A DNA stretch of 64,000 bases from Geofilum rhodophaeum (GTDB lineage Bacteria > Bacteroidota > Bacteroidia > Bacteroidales > Marinilabiliaceae): positions 62,001 to 126,000 of the forward strand of contig NZ_MWUJ01000008.1 in the NCBI RefSeq assembly GCF_002210225.1, read 5' to 3'. Every line of letters begins with the position of its first letter. Position 1 is the stretch's first letter. Shown piece after piece: positions 16,607 to 25,378 of the stretch. The notes under the pieces were generated by a model. That model was not told where the DNA came from. It saw only the letters and a list, made by a program, of their open reading frames with translations, and did no database searches. The position numbers and the translations under genes were made by a program.

Positions 16607-17884
16607 CTACAGCAACATCCCTGCCGCCACCGTTTCATTCGTCGCCTCATCAATGAGGATCACACTGCCCGTCATCCGATTCACATTATAAGCATCAAAA
16701 AACAAAGGCTTGGTGGTGCGTACCGAAATCCGCGCAATATCGTTCATTCCAACAGAAAGATCCTTTTCCTCCTTCTCCAAAGTATTGATGTCCATCTTAT
16801 ACTGAACCTCCTTAATCATACAACGCACCTCAGCGGAAGTATGCTTTAAGGCGTATTTACCACCCGGCACCATCTTCTTATCATTGAACCAGCAAATCAT
16901 CATTTCAATATTTTGATCGGTTCGGGCTGCGCGACCGTTGGTGGACTTAACAATCATGTCGCCACGACTGATGTCGATGTCGTCCTCCAGAGTGATCGTG
17001 ACCGATTGCGGGGCAAAAGCCTTATCGAGCGACTCCTGATACAGGTCAATGCTCTTTACTTTGGAGGTGAAACCAGAAGGCAGCACGGTTACCCCATCGC
17101 CCACAGAAACAACCCCACTGGCTACACGACCCGCATAGCCGCGATAATCCGGCCAATCCTTCGATTGCGGACGCACCACGTACTGCACCGGAAAACGAAA
17201 ATCATCGCGATTGATATCGCTGCCAATATGAATGTTCTCCAAAAGATACATCAAAGTAGGGCCATCGTACCAATCCATTTTCTCGCTCCTTGTCACCACA
17301 TTGTCGCCCTCCAGGGCGCTAATGGGCACAAAGCGAACATCCTTAATGCTCAGTTTTGAAGCAATGGCTTCAAAATCCTTAACAATTCCTTCAAAAACCT
17401 CCTCCTTATAGGCCACCAAATCCATTTTGTTGACACAAATAATCAGGTGAGGAATCTGCAAAAGAGAAGCAATATACGCGTGTCTGCGGGTCTGTTCCAA
17501 AACACCCTGGCGGGCATCAATCAAAATCAAGGCCGCATTGGCCGTACTGGCACCAGTCACCATATTTCGGGTGTACTGAATGTGGCCCGGGGTATCGGCA
17601 ATAATAAACTTGCGCTTGGGCGTGGCAAAATAACGGTAAGCCACATCAATGGTAATGCCCTGCTCGCGTTCGGCACGCAAACCGTCGGTCAGCAATGCCA
17701 GGTTCACCTGCTCGCCACCGGCCCGTACACTGGCCCGCTCTATGGCTTCCATCTGGTCCTCAAAAATAGCCTTGGAATCGTACAACAGGCGACCTATTAG
17801 GGTACTCTTACCATCGTCGACACTGCCCGCTGTAGTAAAGCGCAGCAGCTCCATATCTAAATATCCTGAATTTTTTCCGCTCAT
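16607..17884 (-). CDS. cysN: Sulfate adenylyltransferase GTPase subunit
   Basis: Large regulatory subunit of ATP sulfurylase: GTP hydrolysis drives formation of adenosine 5'-phosphosulfate from ATP and sulfate by the CysD partner. The 425-residue protein is a translation-factor GTPase with G1 GSVDDGKST (residues 20-28), G3 DTPGH, G4 NKMD and G5 SAL, then two beta-barrel domains. Length matches stand-alone CysN without the fused APS-kinase domain found in CysNC. It lies 23 bp downstream of cysD in the same direction, forming the usual cysDN operon. APS kinase and PAPS/APS reductase genes are not in this window. Confidence 0.95.
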   Translation of the reverse strand: MSGKNSGYLDMELLRFTTAGSVDDGKSTLIGRLLYDSKAIFEDQMEAIERASVRAGGEQVNLALLTDGLRAEREQGITIDVAYRYFATPKRKFIIADTPGHIQYTRNMVTGASTANAALILIDARQGVLEQTRRHAYIASLLQIPHLIICVNKMDLVAYKEEVFEGIVKDFEAIASKLSIKDVRFVPISALEGDNVVTRSEKMDWYDGPTLMYLLENIHIGSDINRDDFRFPVQYVVRPQSKDWPDYRGYAGRVASGVVSVGDGVTVLPSGFTSKVKSIDLYQESLDKAFAPQSVTITLEDDIDISRGDMIVKSTNGRAARTDQNIEMMICWFNDKKMVPGGKYALKHTSAEVRCMIKEVQYKMDINTLEKEEKDLSVGMNDIARISVRTTKPLFFDAYNVNRMTGSVILIDEATNETVAAGMLL

Positions 17885-17907
17885 GATTCTGTGTCTGTTG
17901 AAAATGA

Positions 17908-18813
17908 TTAAAAGTAACCTTCCTTTTTGCGGTCTTCCATAGCTGCATCCGATCGCTTATCGTCGGCACGCCCACCCCGTTCGGTAACCCGGGAAGCAGC
18001 CACCTCCTGAATAATGTCCTCCAGACTGTTGGCAGCCGACAAGGTGAGGCCGGTACAGGTAATGTCGCCAATTGTACGGCAACGCACCTGCATTTTTTTC
18101 GGCTTTTCATTCTCCCGCAACTGCATAAAAGGCGCTGTCGCCATTAATACACCGTCGCGTTCAAACACTTCTCTTTCGTGGGTATAATAAAGGGAAGGCA
18201 ATTCAATATTTTCCATGTAAATGTATTGCCATACATCCATCTCGGTCCAGTTACTTATGGGAAAAACCCTAAAATGTTCGCCCATATTTTTACGTCCATT
18301 GAACAAGTTCCACAACTCCGGACGCTGATTCTTCGGATCCCACTGTCCAAACTCGTCACGGTGCGAGAAAAAACGTTCCTTAGCACGGGCCTTTTCTTCG
18401 TCACGGCGACCGCCACCCATAGCTGCATCAAACTTCAACTCTTCTAAAGCATCCAGGAGGGTTACGGTTTGCAGTTTGTTGCGACTGGCATTGATGCCCG
18501 TCTCCTCCTGCGCCCGTCCTTTATCAATAGAATCCTGCACCAAGCGAACAATACACTTAGCACCGGTTTTTTCCATCAATTGGTCCCGGTAATCCAGTGT
18601 TTCCTGAAAATTATGTCCGGTGTCGATGTGCAACAAAGGAAAAGGAACCCTTGCCGGATAAAATGCCTTAAGCGCCAGGTGAAACATCACAATGGAATCT
18701 TTTCCACCTGAAAACAACATGACGGGATTTTCAAACTGGGCAGCTACTTCGCGAATCACGAAAACAGACTCAGCTTCCAACTCCTTTAAGTGATTGATTT
18801 GATACTTATCCAT
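17908..18813 (-). CDS. cysD: Sulfate adenylyltransferase catalytic subunit
   Basis: Catalytic subunit of ATP sulfurylase, 301 residues, PAPS-reductase/PP-loop ATP pyrophosphatase fold. The PP-loop is FSGGKDSIVM, followed by HIDTGHNFQET, the family's GGGRRDEEKARAKERFFSHRD and the C-terminal CRTIGDITCTG and GGRADDKRSDAAME segments. Together with CysN it makes APS in the cytoplasm for sulfate assimilation. It heads the cysDN operon; a TAAATTTG box lies 25 bases before the start. Confidence 0.96.
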   Translation of the reverse strand: MDKYQINHLKELEAESVFVIREVAAQFENPVMLFSGGKDSIVMFHLALKAFYPARVPFPLLHIDTGHNFQETLDYRDQLMEKTGAKCIVRLVQDSIDKGRAQEETGINASRNKLQTVTLLDALEELKFDAAMGGGRRDEEKARAKERFFSHRDEFGQWDPKNQRPELWNLFNGRKNMGEHFRVFPISNWTEMDVWQYIYMENIELPSLYYTHEREVFERDGVLMATAPFMQLRENEKPKKMQVRCRTIGDITCTGLTLSAANSLEDIIQEVAASRVTERGGRADDKRSDAAMEDRKKEGYF

Positions 18814-18837
18814 GAGTTTATTTTATATAAGACCACG

Positions 18838-18845
18838 CAAATTTA
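18838..18845 (-). promoter_or_regulatory. -7 box of cysDN
   Basis: Minus-strand TAAATTTG, exact TAnnTTTG match, 25 bases before the cysD ATG; no good -33 element was seen. Confidence 0.5.
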
Positions 18846-18891
18846 ACGCTTTAAAGGGAGATTTTGAAATAATCCCCTGAAGGATAAAACG

Positions 18892-18918
18892 AAAGGCCGA
18901 CCCCAAGGGTCGGCCTTT
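18892..18918 (-). terminator. Hairpin terminator after fabI
   Basis: Perfect 12-bp stem AAAGGCCGACCC-CAA-GGGTCGGCCTTT about 110 bases downstream of fabI and before the cysD promoter; on the minus strand it runs into CGTTTT. Confidence 0.75.
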
Positions 18919-19028
18919 GCGGCACAATAATGTTCTATCTGTCAATAAATCAGCCCTCATAAACCTTCCAATCCGCTAGGAATAACCAGTTAAGCGAGGG
19001 CACAAATGCGTATTAATACGCATCCGGT

Positions 19029-19874
19029 TTAGTCCTCCATCTGCACTTCGTTGGGATCAAAACTCTTATTGTATTGTTGCATAGCACGCATGCTCATACC
19101 CATGCTGGAAAAGCCTCCATCGTGGAACAGGTTCTGCATGGTGACCTTCCGCGTTAAATCGGAAAAGAGCGTAATACAATAGTTGGCGCAATCTTGTGCA
19201 TCGGCATTACCCAGCGGAGACATGCGATCTGAAAAGTCGATGAGACCGTCGATGCCCTTCACCCCGCTTCCGGCAGTGGTAACGGTGGGCGACTGACTGA
19301 TGGTATTCACACGCACTTTCTTTTGACGACCATAAATGTAGCCGAAACTACGCGCAATGGATTCCAGCAGGGCTTTGGCATCGGCCATATCGTTGTAGCC
19401 GTAAAGGGTACGCTGGGCTGCCACATACGAAAGCGCAACAATAGAGCCCCAGTCGTTCATGGCATCCATTTTAAAGGCAGTCTGAATAACCTTGTGGAAT
19501 GAAATGGCTGAAATATCAAGCGTTTTTGCCAGATAATTGTAATCCAAATCGTTGTACAGACGCTTCTTGCGTACGTTCAAGGACATACCTATTGAGTGCA
19601 GAATGAAATCAATTTTACCACCGAGTACCTCAGTAGAAGTCTTGATCACATTCTCCAAGTCGGCCAAATTCGTGGCATCTGCAGGAATTACAGTTGCTCC
19701 GGTTTTTTCGGCCAGCTCGGTAACACTCCCCATACGGCAGGCAACGTGCGTATTCGAGAGGGTAAACTGAGCGCCCTCGGCATGTGCCATCTCAGCCACT
19801 TTCCAGGCAATGGACATGTCGTTGAGTGCCCCAAAAATAATCCCTCTTTTTCCTTTTAAAAGATTATATCCCAT
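19029..19874 (-). CDS. fabI: Enoyl-[acyl-carrier-protein] reductase
   Basis: Last reductive step of each type II fatty-acid elongation cycle, NAD(P)H-dependent, cytosolic. The 281-residue protein is a short-chain dehydrogenase of the FabI type: the altered dinucleotide motif GALNDMSIAW replaces the usual GxxxGxG, HSIGMS follows strand 4, and the catalytic Tyr160-x6-Lys167 (YNDMADAK) is in place with a second tyrosine at 150. The C-terminal tail beyond FHDGGFSSMGMSM is longer than in E. coli, as commonly seen in Bacteroidota. It is a single-gene unit with its own TATATTTG promoter box. Confidence 0.93.
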   Translation of the reverse strand: MGYNLLKGKRGIIFGALNDMSIAWKVAEMAHAEGAQFTLSNTHVACRMGSVTELAEKTGATVIPADATNLADLENVIKTSTEVLGGKIDFILHSIGMSLNVRKKRLYNDLDYNYLAKTLDISAISFHKVIQTAFKMDAMNDWGSIVALSYVAAQRTLYGYNDMADAKALLESIARSFGYIYGRQKKVRVNTISQSPTVTTAGSGVKGIDGLIDFSDRMSPLGNADAQDCANYCITLFSDLTRKVTMQNLFHDGGFSSMGMSMRAMQQYNKSFDPNEVQMED

Positions 19875-19897
19875 ATTAGTTTTGATTTTTGAAGCTA

Positions 19898-19905
19898 CAA
19901 ATATA
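19898..19905 (-). promoter_or_regulatory. -7 box of fabI
   Basis: Minus-strand TATATTTG, exact TAnnTTTG match, 24 bases before the fabI ATG. Confidence 0.6.
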
Positions 19906-19957
19906 AGCTATAATCCGCCCGAAAGAAAAACTAAAGCGATTTTTGTTTTTATTAAGT

Positions 19958-21610
19958 CTATTTAAGGAATTCGCGAGCATTGGTCAGTGCAGCCTCCGAA
20001 AGCTCTGCCCCACTGAGCATTCCGGCAATTTCCAGCACGCGCGCATCGGCGTCGAGGGCCTTAATTTCGGACAAGGTGTGGGCTTCGGTATCGCGTTTAA
20101 AAACCTTATAATGATGCTGCCCCTTTCCGGCGATTTGTGGCAAGTGGGTAATGCTGATAACCTGCAGGCTTTGCCCCATTTCCAACATGATGCGCCCCAT
20201 CCGGTCGGCAATTTCGCCGGAGACGCCCGTATCGATCTCATCAAAGATCAGAGTTGGGAGACTCCGTGCAGAGGTCAAAAGAGACTTAATGCACAACATC
20301 AAACGAGACAGTTCTCCACCTGAAGCAACTTTGGGAATGTCGCACAAATCTCCATTTTTGTTGGCCGAAAAGAGAAATTGTATCAAATCACGCCCCTGTT
20401 CACCATAAGACCCGCTGTCCTGATGCTGCAAACGAAGTCGGGCATTGGGCATGCCCAACTCAGCCAACTGACCCGCTATGCGCTCCTCAATTTCTTTAAA
20501 AACAGCCTTTCTGGCTGCAGAGAGTTCTTGAGCCATCTTTTGCAGGGCCTCCTCCTGAGTCGCCACCCGCTTATTCAAAACCTTCAGGTCCTCGTCAAAA
20601 GCATCCAAACCGCCCAATTTTTGTTCCAATTCGACCAACAAAGCCAATAAAGCCTTATTGTTGTCCACATGGTGTTTCTGCTGCAACGAATAAAGCAAAT
20701 CAAGCCTATCCTGAACCATGCGAATCCGCTGCGGATCAAACTCGACCGATGTAGCCCGGTCGCCCAATTCTCTGGCCAGATCCTTCAATTCAATGTAGAC
20801 CGACGAAAGCCGCTCAGACAGTTCTGAGCCGTTTTCAAGATAATCCGCTATTCTGCCCACCTCCTGGTGCACTTGATGCAGGCCGTCCAAAACCGGAAAC
20901 TCCTGCTCCATCAACAATAAATTGGCTGTAGCCAGCGCCCCCTTTATCTCTTCGACGTGACTGAGTTGCTGCAACTCTTTTTCCAACTCCTCCTGCTCCT
21001 CTTCCTGCAGCGCTGCCTCACGCAATTGAACCGCCTGAAATTCCCAATAATCCCGATCGGCTTGTTGCTTTTGGTTTTGTTCAATCAAAGCATCACGTTC
21101 TTTGACCAGCTTTCTGTAGGCACGAAAGACCTCCTTGTACGACTCCAACAGCTGTTCATTGCCCGCCACTGCATCCACCACTCCCAGCTGAAAATCATTG
21201 GTCCCCAACAAGAGATTTTGATGCTGCGAGTGCACATCAATCAAATGGTCGGCCAACTCCTTCAAAAAAGCCAGCGTAACAGGCATATCGTTAACAAAAG
21301 CCCTCGACTTGCCGCTGGGCAATATCTCCCGTCTGATCAGGGTTTCTTCTTCATAGTCCACATCTTCCCGGTGAAACAAGCTTTCCAGGGCATAACCGCT
21401 CAAGTTAAATCCGGCTTCCACCACACACTTGCGGGACTTATCGCGTAAAACAGAAACATCACTGCGCTGTCCAAGAATCAAGGATAAAGCACCCAGCAAT
21501 ATGGATTTACCGGCTCCTGTTTCACCAGTAATTACAGTGAAGCCCGACATAAAGTTAATGTCCGCAGCATCTATAAGTGCGTAATTCGAAATAGATAGGT
21601 GATACAACAT
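19958..21610 (-). CDS. recN: DNA repair protein RecN
   Basis: SMC-like ATPase of recombinational double-strand break repair. The 550-residue protein carries Walker A GETGAGKS (residues 29-36), two long coiled-coil arms without a zinc hook, the ABC signature ASGGELSRLM, and Walker B LIFDEIDTGVSG, followed by the family's ISITHLPQIAGKG. It lies downstream of the porD-like gene in the same direction (34-bp gap); a TACATTTG box in that gap suggests it can also be transcribed on its own. The coaBC-porD-recN order is one I associate with Bacteroidota. Confidence 0.95.
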   Translation of the reverse strand: MLYHLSISNYALIDAADINFMSGFTVITGETGAGKSILLGALSLILGQRSDVSVLRDKSRKCVVEAGFNLSGYALESLFHREDVDYEEETLIRREILPSGKSRAFVNDMPVTLAFLKELADHLIDVHSQHQNLLLGTNDFQLGVVDAVAGNEQLLESYKEVFRAYRKLVKERDALIEQNQKQQADRDYWEFQAVQLREAALQEEEQEELEKELQQLSHVEEIKGALATANLLLMEQEFPVLDGLHQVHQEVGRIADYLENGSELSERLSSVYIELKDLARELGDRATSVEFDPQRIRMVQDRLDLLYSLQQKHHVDNNKALLALLVELEQKLGGLDAFDEDLKVLNKRVATQEEALQKMAQELSAARKAVFKEIEERIAGQLAELGMPNARLRLQHQDSGSYGEQGRDLIQFLFSANKNGDLCDIPKVASGGELSRLMLCIKSLLTSARSLPTLIFDEIDTGVSGEIADRMGRIMLEMGQSLQVISITHLPQIAGKGQHHYKVFKRDTEAHTLSEIKALDADARVLEIAGMLSGAELSEAALTNAREFLK

Positions 21611-21629
21611 AAATGAAGTGCTTTAGGCA

Positions 21630-21637
21630 CAAATGTA
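21630..21637 (-). promoter_or_regulatory. -7 box of recN
   Basis: Minus-strand TACATTTG, exact TAnnTTTG match, 20 bases before the recN ATG. Confidence 0.45.
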
Positions 21638-21644
21638 ATAAAAA

Positions 21645-22577
21645 TTACAACCTGTTGTCGTCCTTAAGCAAGGCCTCATACTTATCGGCATTAGCCGGGT
21701 TAACCTCTTTCAAGATATTCACCACACGGGCTTTCTCCATAGATGGTGAAGCAGAAAAAACATTCTGAATTTCTTCGGCTTTGGCATCGAAGAAAAAACT
21801 CAGTGCAAAAGAATTGGGCCGCTGGCGATACACCTTTTGCAAGAGTTCAAGAGCCGAAATCATAGCCGCCCGTCCCTCCTCGGGCTTGTCGGCCATCAAA
21901 TCAAGTCCCCTCCGGTGGTACTGATAGGTACAATTACGCAAGGGCGTATGGTGTTCATTCAACAGGTTTTCGACCAACCAGTATCGATTGCGCGTACTCT
22001 CGAAAGATTTCCAACCCGATTCACGGGCATTTTGTGACATATTCACAATGTTTTGAGCCTGACGATAATAAGGCGTACCTCCCGAGGAAGAAAAGGAATC
22101 GTAATCGTAGCCCAGAATAACGTAGGCGTAATAGGCCAAAATCGCTACCAGGTTCGACTCCATATTATTTTCATTATACACCAGGGGTTCAAATTCAACA
22201 TAACGAAAATGAAGATCCTGATCCTGAAAGTTGATCAGGGGCGACGAATAGGAAGAATTAAAAACAGGCCGCCTTGCCTGAATCTGCAAAGTACCCTTAA
22301 ACTCATCGCTGCCAATTTGTTCGCGAATATTGATCATTATCGAACATTCTATGCGCTCCTCATTCTGATACACATGCTCCGTCCAATTTTGGCTGTTCAT
22401 AAACTCCATAATGGAAGTCTGCAAAGTCTCAAAAACTTCTCGATTGGTCCCCTGAATGCTGGGTGCAACCACCTGCACCATACAACGGAGTTCCTGGGCA
22501 CTCAAACGCTCCTGAGGCAGCAACAACATCACGCCAAGAGCCAGTAAAAATCGACTAAAACCAAGCTTCTTCCACAT
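21645..22577 (-). CDS. porD: DUF4835 family protein, PorD-like type IX secretion component
   Basis: Periplasmic or outer-membrane-associated protein of 310 residues with a signal peptide (cleavage near LSAQ) and the DUF4835 signature opening (ELRCMVQV...VFETLQTSIMEFMNSQNWT). DUF4835 proteins correspond to PorD of the type IX secretion system, in agreement with the T9SS-targeted pectate lyase in this window. Its exact role in the machine is not established. It lies between coaBC (27-bp gap upstream) and recN (34-bp gap downstream), all in the same direction. Confidence 0.85.
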   Translation of the reverse strand: MWKKLGFSRFLLALGVMLLLPQERLSAQELRCMVQVVAPSIQGTNREVFETLQTSIMEFMNSQNWTEHVYQNEERIECSIMINIREQIGSDEFKGTLQIQARRPVFNSSYSSPLINFQDQDLHFRYVEFEPLVYNENNMESNLVAILAYYAYVILGYDYDSFSSSGGTPYYRQAQNIVNMSQNARESGWKSFESTRNRYWLVENLLNEHHTPLRNCTYQYHRRGLDLMADKPEEGRAAMISALELLQKVYRQRPNSFALSFFFDAKAEEIQNVFSASPSMEKARVVNILKEVNPANADKYEALLKDDNRL

Positions 22578-22604
22578 AAAAAAGGACTTAAAAACAGTAT
22601 TACT

Positions 22605-23819
22605 CTAGTTGGTAATGAGACAGGCTTCCAGATGATCCACGATATCTGACGCCACCTCTGCCTTTGTTTTTAACGGAAAGTCGCGCCTTTTATTATCGGC
22701 GCCAATAATACTGATCTTATTGGTATCGCCCATAAAACCCGCTCCCTCTTCGGCCAAAGAATTCAAGACAATAAAGTCAAGGTTCTTTTTTTCGAGCTTT
22801 AGACGTGCATTCTGCTCCTCATTGACGGTCTCCAGGGCAAAACCGGCAACAACCTGCCCCGGCCTTTTCTGAAGACCCAATTCGCGAGCTATATCGGGGT
22901 TAGGCACCAGCTGTAAACTTAAGGCCTCACCACTGCGCTTGATCTTTTGGGCCGCAGGCTGCGCTACCCGATAATCGGCCACTGCAGCAGCCATAATGGC
23001 CCCATCGCATAAGGGAAAAAGTTCCTGGCAAGCCGCCAGCATTTCCGCTGCGGTGGTAACCGAGCTGCGGTGAATATTTGGATGCACAGTTTTCAAGTGC
23101 ACAGGTCCACAAACCAGCTCTACCCGGGCGCCCCGGGCTGCCAATTCCTCAGCCAGGGCAAAACCCATTTTCCCCGAAGAATAATTACCAATAAAACGCA
23201 CCGGATCAATGGCCTCATACGTTGGTCCGGCAGTTAACAATATGCGCTTAGCGCTCAGCGGCTTTTTTTTTTCAGCCCCTACAAACCAATCCTCCAGCAG
23301 CTGAACAATTGCTTCAGGCTCCTCCATGCGCCCCTTCCCTTCGAGACCGCTGGCCAAAGCCCCACTGGCGGGTTCAATAATGGTGCAACCCCAACTTTGC
23401 AGGGTCGTCATATTTTGAAGCGTAGAGGGATGCTGAAACATATCCAGGTCCATAGCCGGCGCCACAAACACGGGACACCGGGCCGACAAATAAGTCGTAA
23501 CCAACAAGTTGTCGCAAATACCATTCACCATCTTACCCATGGTAGAAGCAGTTGCCGGAGCAATCAGCATGGCGTCGGCCCACAGCCCCAAATCGACGTG
23601 ACTGTGCCAGGTACCATCTCCGCGCTCAAAAAACTCGCCCAACACGGGTTTCCCCGAGAGGGCCGACAAAGTGACCGGCGTGATGAACTCTTTCCCGGCT
23701 TTGGTCATCAAAACCTGTACTTCGGCCCCCTTCTTCACCAAAAGGCGAAGCAGGACCGCAGATTTGTAGGCAGCGATACTTCCCGTAACGCCCAGCACAA
23801 TTTTTTTCCCTTTAAGCAT
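22605..23819 (-). CDS. coaBC: Bifunctional phosphopantothenoylcysteine decarboxylase/synthase
   Basis: Coenzyme A biosynthesis: CoaB joins 4'-phosphopantothenate to cysteine and CoaC decarboxylates the product to phosphopantetheine. The N-terminal flavoprotein half shows GVTGSIAAYK, the catalytic His74 (HSHVDLGLWAD) and PAMDLDMF (PAMN-like). The C-terminal CoaB half begins at LLTAGPTYEAIDPVRFIGN with NYSSGKMG and KIKRS. The start at 23819 gives the standard MLKGKKIVLGV; the upstream codon is TTG. Odd point: at the CoaC substrate-flap motif the usual ACGxxGxGRM cysteine reads Ser157 (ASGLEGKGRM). Confidence 0.94.
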   Translation of the reverse strand: MLKGKKIVLGVTGSIAAYKSAVLLRLLVKKGAEVQVLMTKAGKEFITPVTLSALSGKPVLGEFFERGDGTWHSHVDLGLWADAMLIAPATASTMGKMVNGICDNLLVTTYLSARCPVFVAPAMDLDMFQHPSTLQNMTTLQSWGCTIIEPASGALASGLEGKGRMEEPEAIVQLLEDWFVGAEKKKPLSAKRILLTAGPTYEAIDPVRFIGNYSSGKMGFALAEELAARGARVELVCGPVHLKTVHPNIHRSSVTTAAEMLAACQELFPLCDGAIMAAAVADYRVAQPAAQKIKRSGEALSLQLVPNPDIARELGLQKRPGQVVAGFALETVNEEQNARLKLEKKNLDFIVLNSLAEEGAGFMGDTNKISIIGADNKRRDFPLKTKAEVASDIVDHLEACLITN

Positions 23820-23870
23820 GCTATCTGTTTGAGGGCTCAAGTTAGAAAAGCCTTAGGTTTACAACAAAAA

Positions 23871-23904
23871 AAAGATAAAAGAAAGTCGGCTTTCTTTTAT
23901 CTTT
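23871..23904 (-). terminator. Terminator after bamD-rpoZ
   Basis: Perfect 15-bp stem AAAGATAAAAGAAAG-TCGG-CTTTCTTTTATCTTT; on the minus strand it is followed by a T run. It separates rpoZ from coaBC. Confidence 0.75.
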
Positions 23905-23933
23905 TTAGAACTTCTCAGCAGGATAAACCTTCC

Positions 23934-24272
23934 TTACAATACATCTGGATTTTCTTCCTTACCGGGGTTACGGAAATAAACATTATCCTCCATAAACTCC
24001 GTTACGGCCAAGGCTGAGGCCTTAGGCAAACGCTCATAAAAACGGGAAATCTCAATTTGCTCCCGGTTTTCAAATACCTCTTCCAGGTTGTCGGTATAAG
24101 AAGCGAACTCCTGCAACTTACGATTGAGTTCCTCTTTCATATCCACACTGATTTGATTGGCACGCTTAGCCACAATCATAATGGATTCATAAACGTTACC
24201 AGTGGGCTCCGACAATTTGGCGGTATCCCAGGTAATGGTGTTTGTAGGTGCTTTTGACTTTTTAAAATCCAT
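23934..24272 (-). CDS. rpoZ: RNA polymerase omega-like (Rpb6/RpoZ) subunit
   Basis: Small protein of 112 residues resembling the Rpb6/omega family proteins of Bacteroidota. The core helix-turn reads NVYESIMIVAKRANQISVDMKEELNRKL, with the conserved YE..v.ia.rA..I pattern; the C-terminus is acidic. Omega promotes assembly and stability of RNA polymerase beta prime. It follows bamD by 28 bp in the same direction, and a hairpin terminator ends the pair before coaBC. The assignment rests on the short core motif and the conserved neighbourhood. Confidence 0.8.
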   Translation of the reverse strand: MDFKKSKAPTNTITWDTAKLSEPTGNVYESIMIVAKRANQISVDMKEELNRKLQEFASYTDNLEEVFENREQIEISRFYERLPKASALAVTEFMEDNVYFRNPGKEENPDVL

Positions 24273-24300
24273 AGTACTATCTAATAAAACCGGTTGTTTG

Positions 24301-25113
24301 CTAATTCAACAAGGAGCTCACCTCCTCAAATATCTTATTGGCCTGACTCAAATACTGACTCTCGGGAAATTCATTGATGAAAGAATAGTATTCGTCCAGC
24401 GTGGACCGCAAGCGTTCTTCCTGCTTCTCCTCAACACTGTTAACAGCCTCTATATAACGGGCATCCAGGATAAGAAAAGACAACTCCTCCCGAAACTGAG
24501 TGTCGGGATAATCGTCCAGCGTGTTGCGGGCTGCAATAACTGCGCTTTGATAATTATTGCCCATGTAATCACCCAAATTGTAATACAAAGTGGCATTCAA
24601 ATAGGCTTTATACACCAATTTATCACGCAACTCATCCATCAGGGTAGTGGCTTCTTTCGCCTTTTCGCTTTGTGGGTACAAATTAATGAAAAGCTGAAAA
24701 GCATCCAGGGCATTGTAGGTCTCCGTTTGATCAAGTCGGGGATTGGGCGACATTTCGTAGCTGCAATAAGCGGTCATGAACTGCGCTTCCTCCGCCAAAT
24801 CGCTGGTCGGATAATTCTGCACGAAAGTGGAAAAATAGTGCTTCGCCGTAATGTAGTCTTTCATGTTATAAAGACAATCGGCATAAATATAATGAGAGGT
24901 CTCCGATTTCTCAGTACCCCTGTATATCCCAATCAGTCCACCAAAAAGAGTACCGGCACGCATGTAGTCCCCTTTCTCGTAGTACCCCATGGCCTTTTCG
25001 TACTTGAGGTCGTGGTCGTTGCTCTTCAGCAACTTCTGGTATTCACTGCATGAACCCAGTGTTGCCAACAACAGCAGCATGGCCAGACTTCGTAGTATCC
25101 AAATCTTTCTCAT
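24301..25113 (-). CDS. bamD: Outer membrane assembly lipoprotein BamD
   Basis: Lipoprotein of the BAM complex that inserts beta-barrel proteins into the outer membrane. Starting at the ATG at 25113 (MRKIW) gives 270 residues with a lipobox LGSC, followed by five TPR-like repeats: YEKAMGYYEKGDYMRAGTLF, YADCLYNMKDYITAKHYFSTF, DAFQLFINLYPQSEKAKEAT and others. The upstream ATG at 25164 would put 17 extra residues before the signal peptide and is unlikely. A TATCTTTG promoter box lies 49 bases before the chosen start. It leads a two-gene unit with the omega-like gene. Confidence 0.9.
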   Translation of the reverse strand: MRKIWILRSLAMLLLLATLGSCSEYQKLLKSNDHDLKYEKAMGYYEKGDYMRAGTLFGGLIGIYRGTEKSETSHYIYADCLYNMKDYITAKHYFSTFVQNYPTSDLAEEAQFMTAYCSYEMSPNPRLDQTETYNALDAFQLFINLYPQSEKAKEATTLMDELRDKLVYKAYLNATLYYNLGDYMGNNYQSAVIAARNTLDDYPDTQFREELSFLILDARYIEAVNSVEEKQEERLRSTLDEYYSFINEFPESQYLSQANKIFEEVSSLLN

Positions 25114-25161
25114 AAGCGCTCTAAAAAGTTTTCGATCAAAGTCTTGAACGGAAACATCCGG

Positions 25162-25169
25162 CAAAGATA
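25162..25169 (-). promoter_or_regulatory. -7 box of bamD-rpoZ
   Basis: Minus-strand TATCTTTG, exact TAnnTTTG match, 49 bases before the bamD start; a transcript from here would exclude the ATG at 25164, supporting the start at 25113. Confidence 0.5.
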
Positions 25170-25342
25170 AAGATTTCCATTCAATTCCCTAAGCATATTT
25201 TAATAATAAAAAGCCTGAGACAGCACCTCGTTATTATTGTGCCGCCAACGGTGTGCTGCAAAACAAATTTCAGGCCAGACTTACCCACCGGCTCGGCTTT
25301 AATAAATTTAAAGCGGATAAGCCGGTAATATTTAAAAAACAT

Positions 25343-25350
25343 TACCTTTG
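25343..25350 (+). promoter_or_regulatory. -7 box of the PLP acyltransferase gene
   Basis: TACCTTTG, exact TAnnTTTG match, 29 bases before the GTG start. Confidence 0.5.
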
Positions 25351-25378
25351 CCCGGGAAATAATTAAAAACTTATTAAC

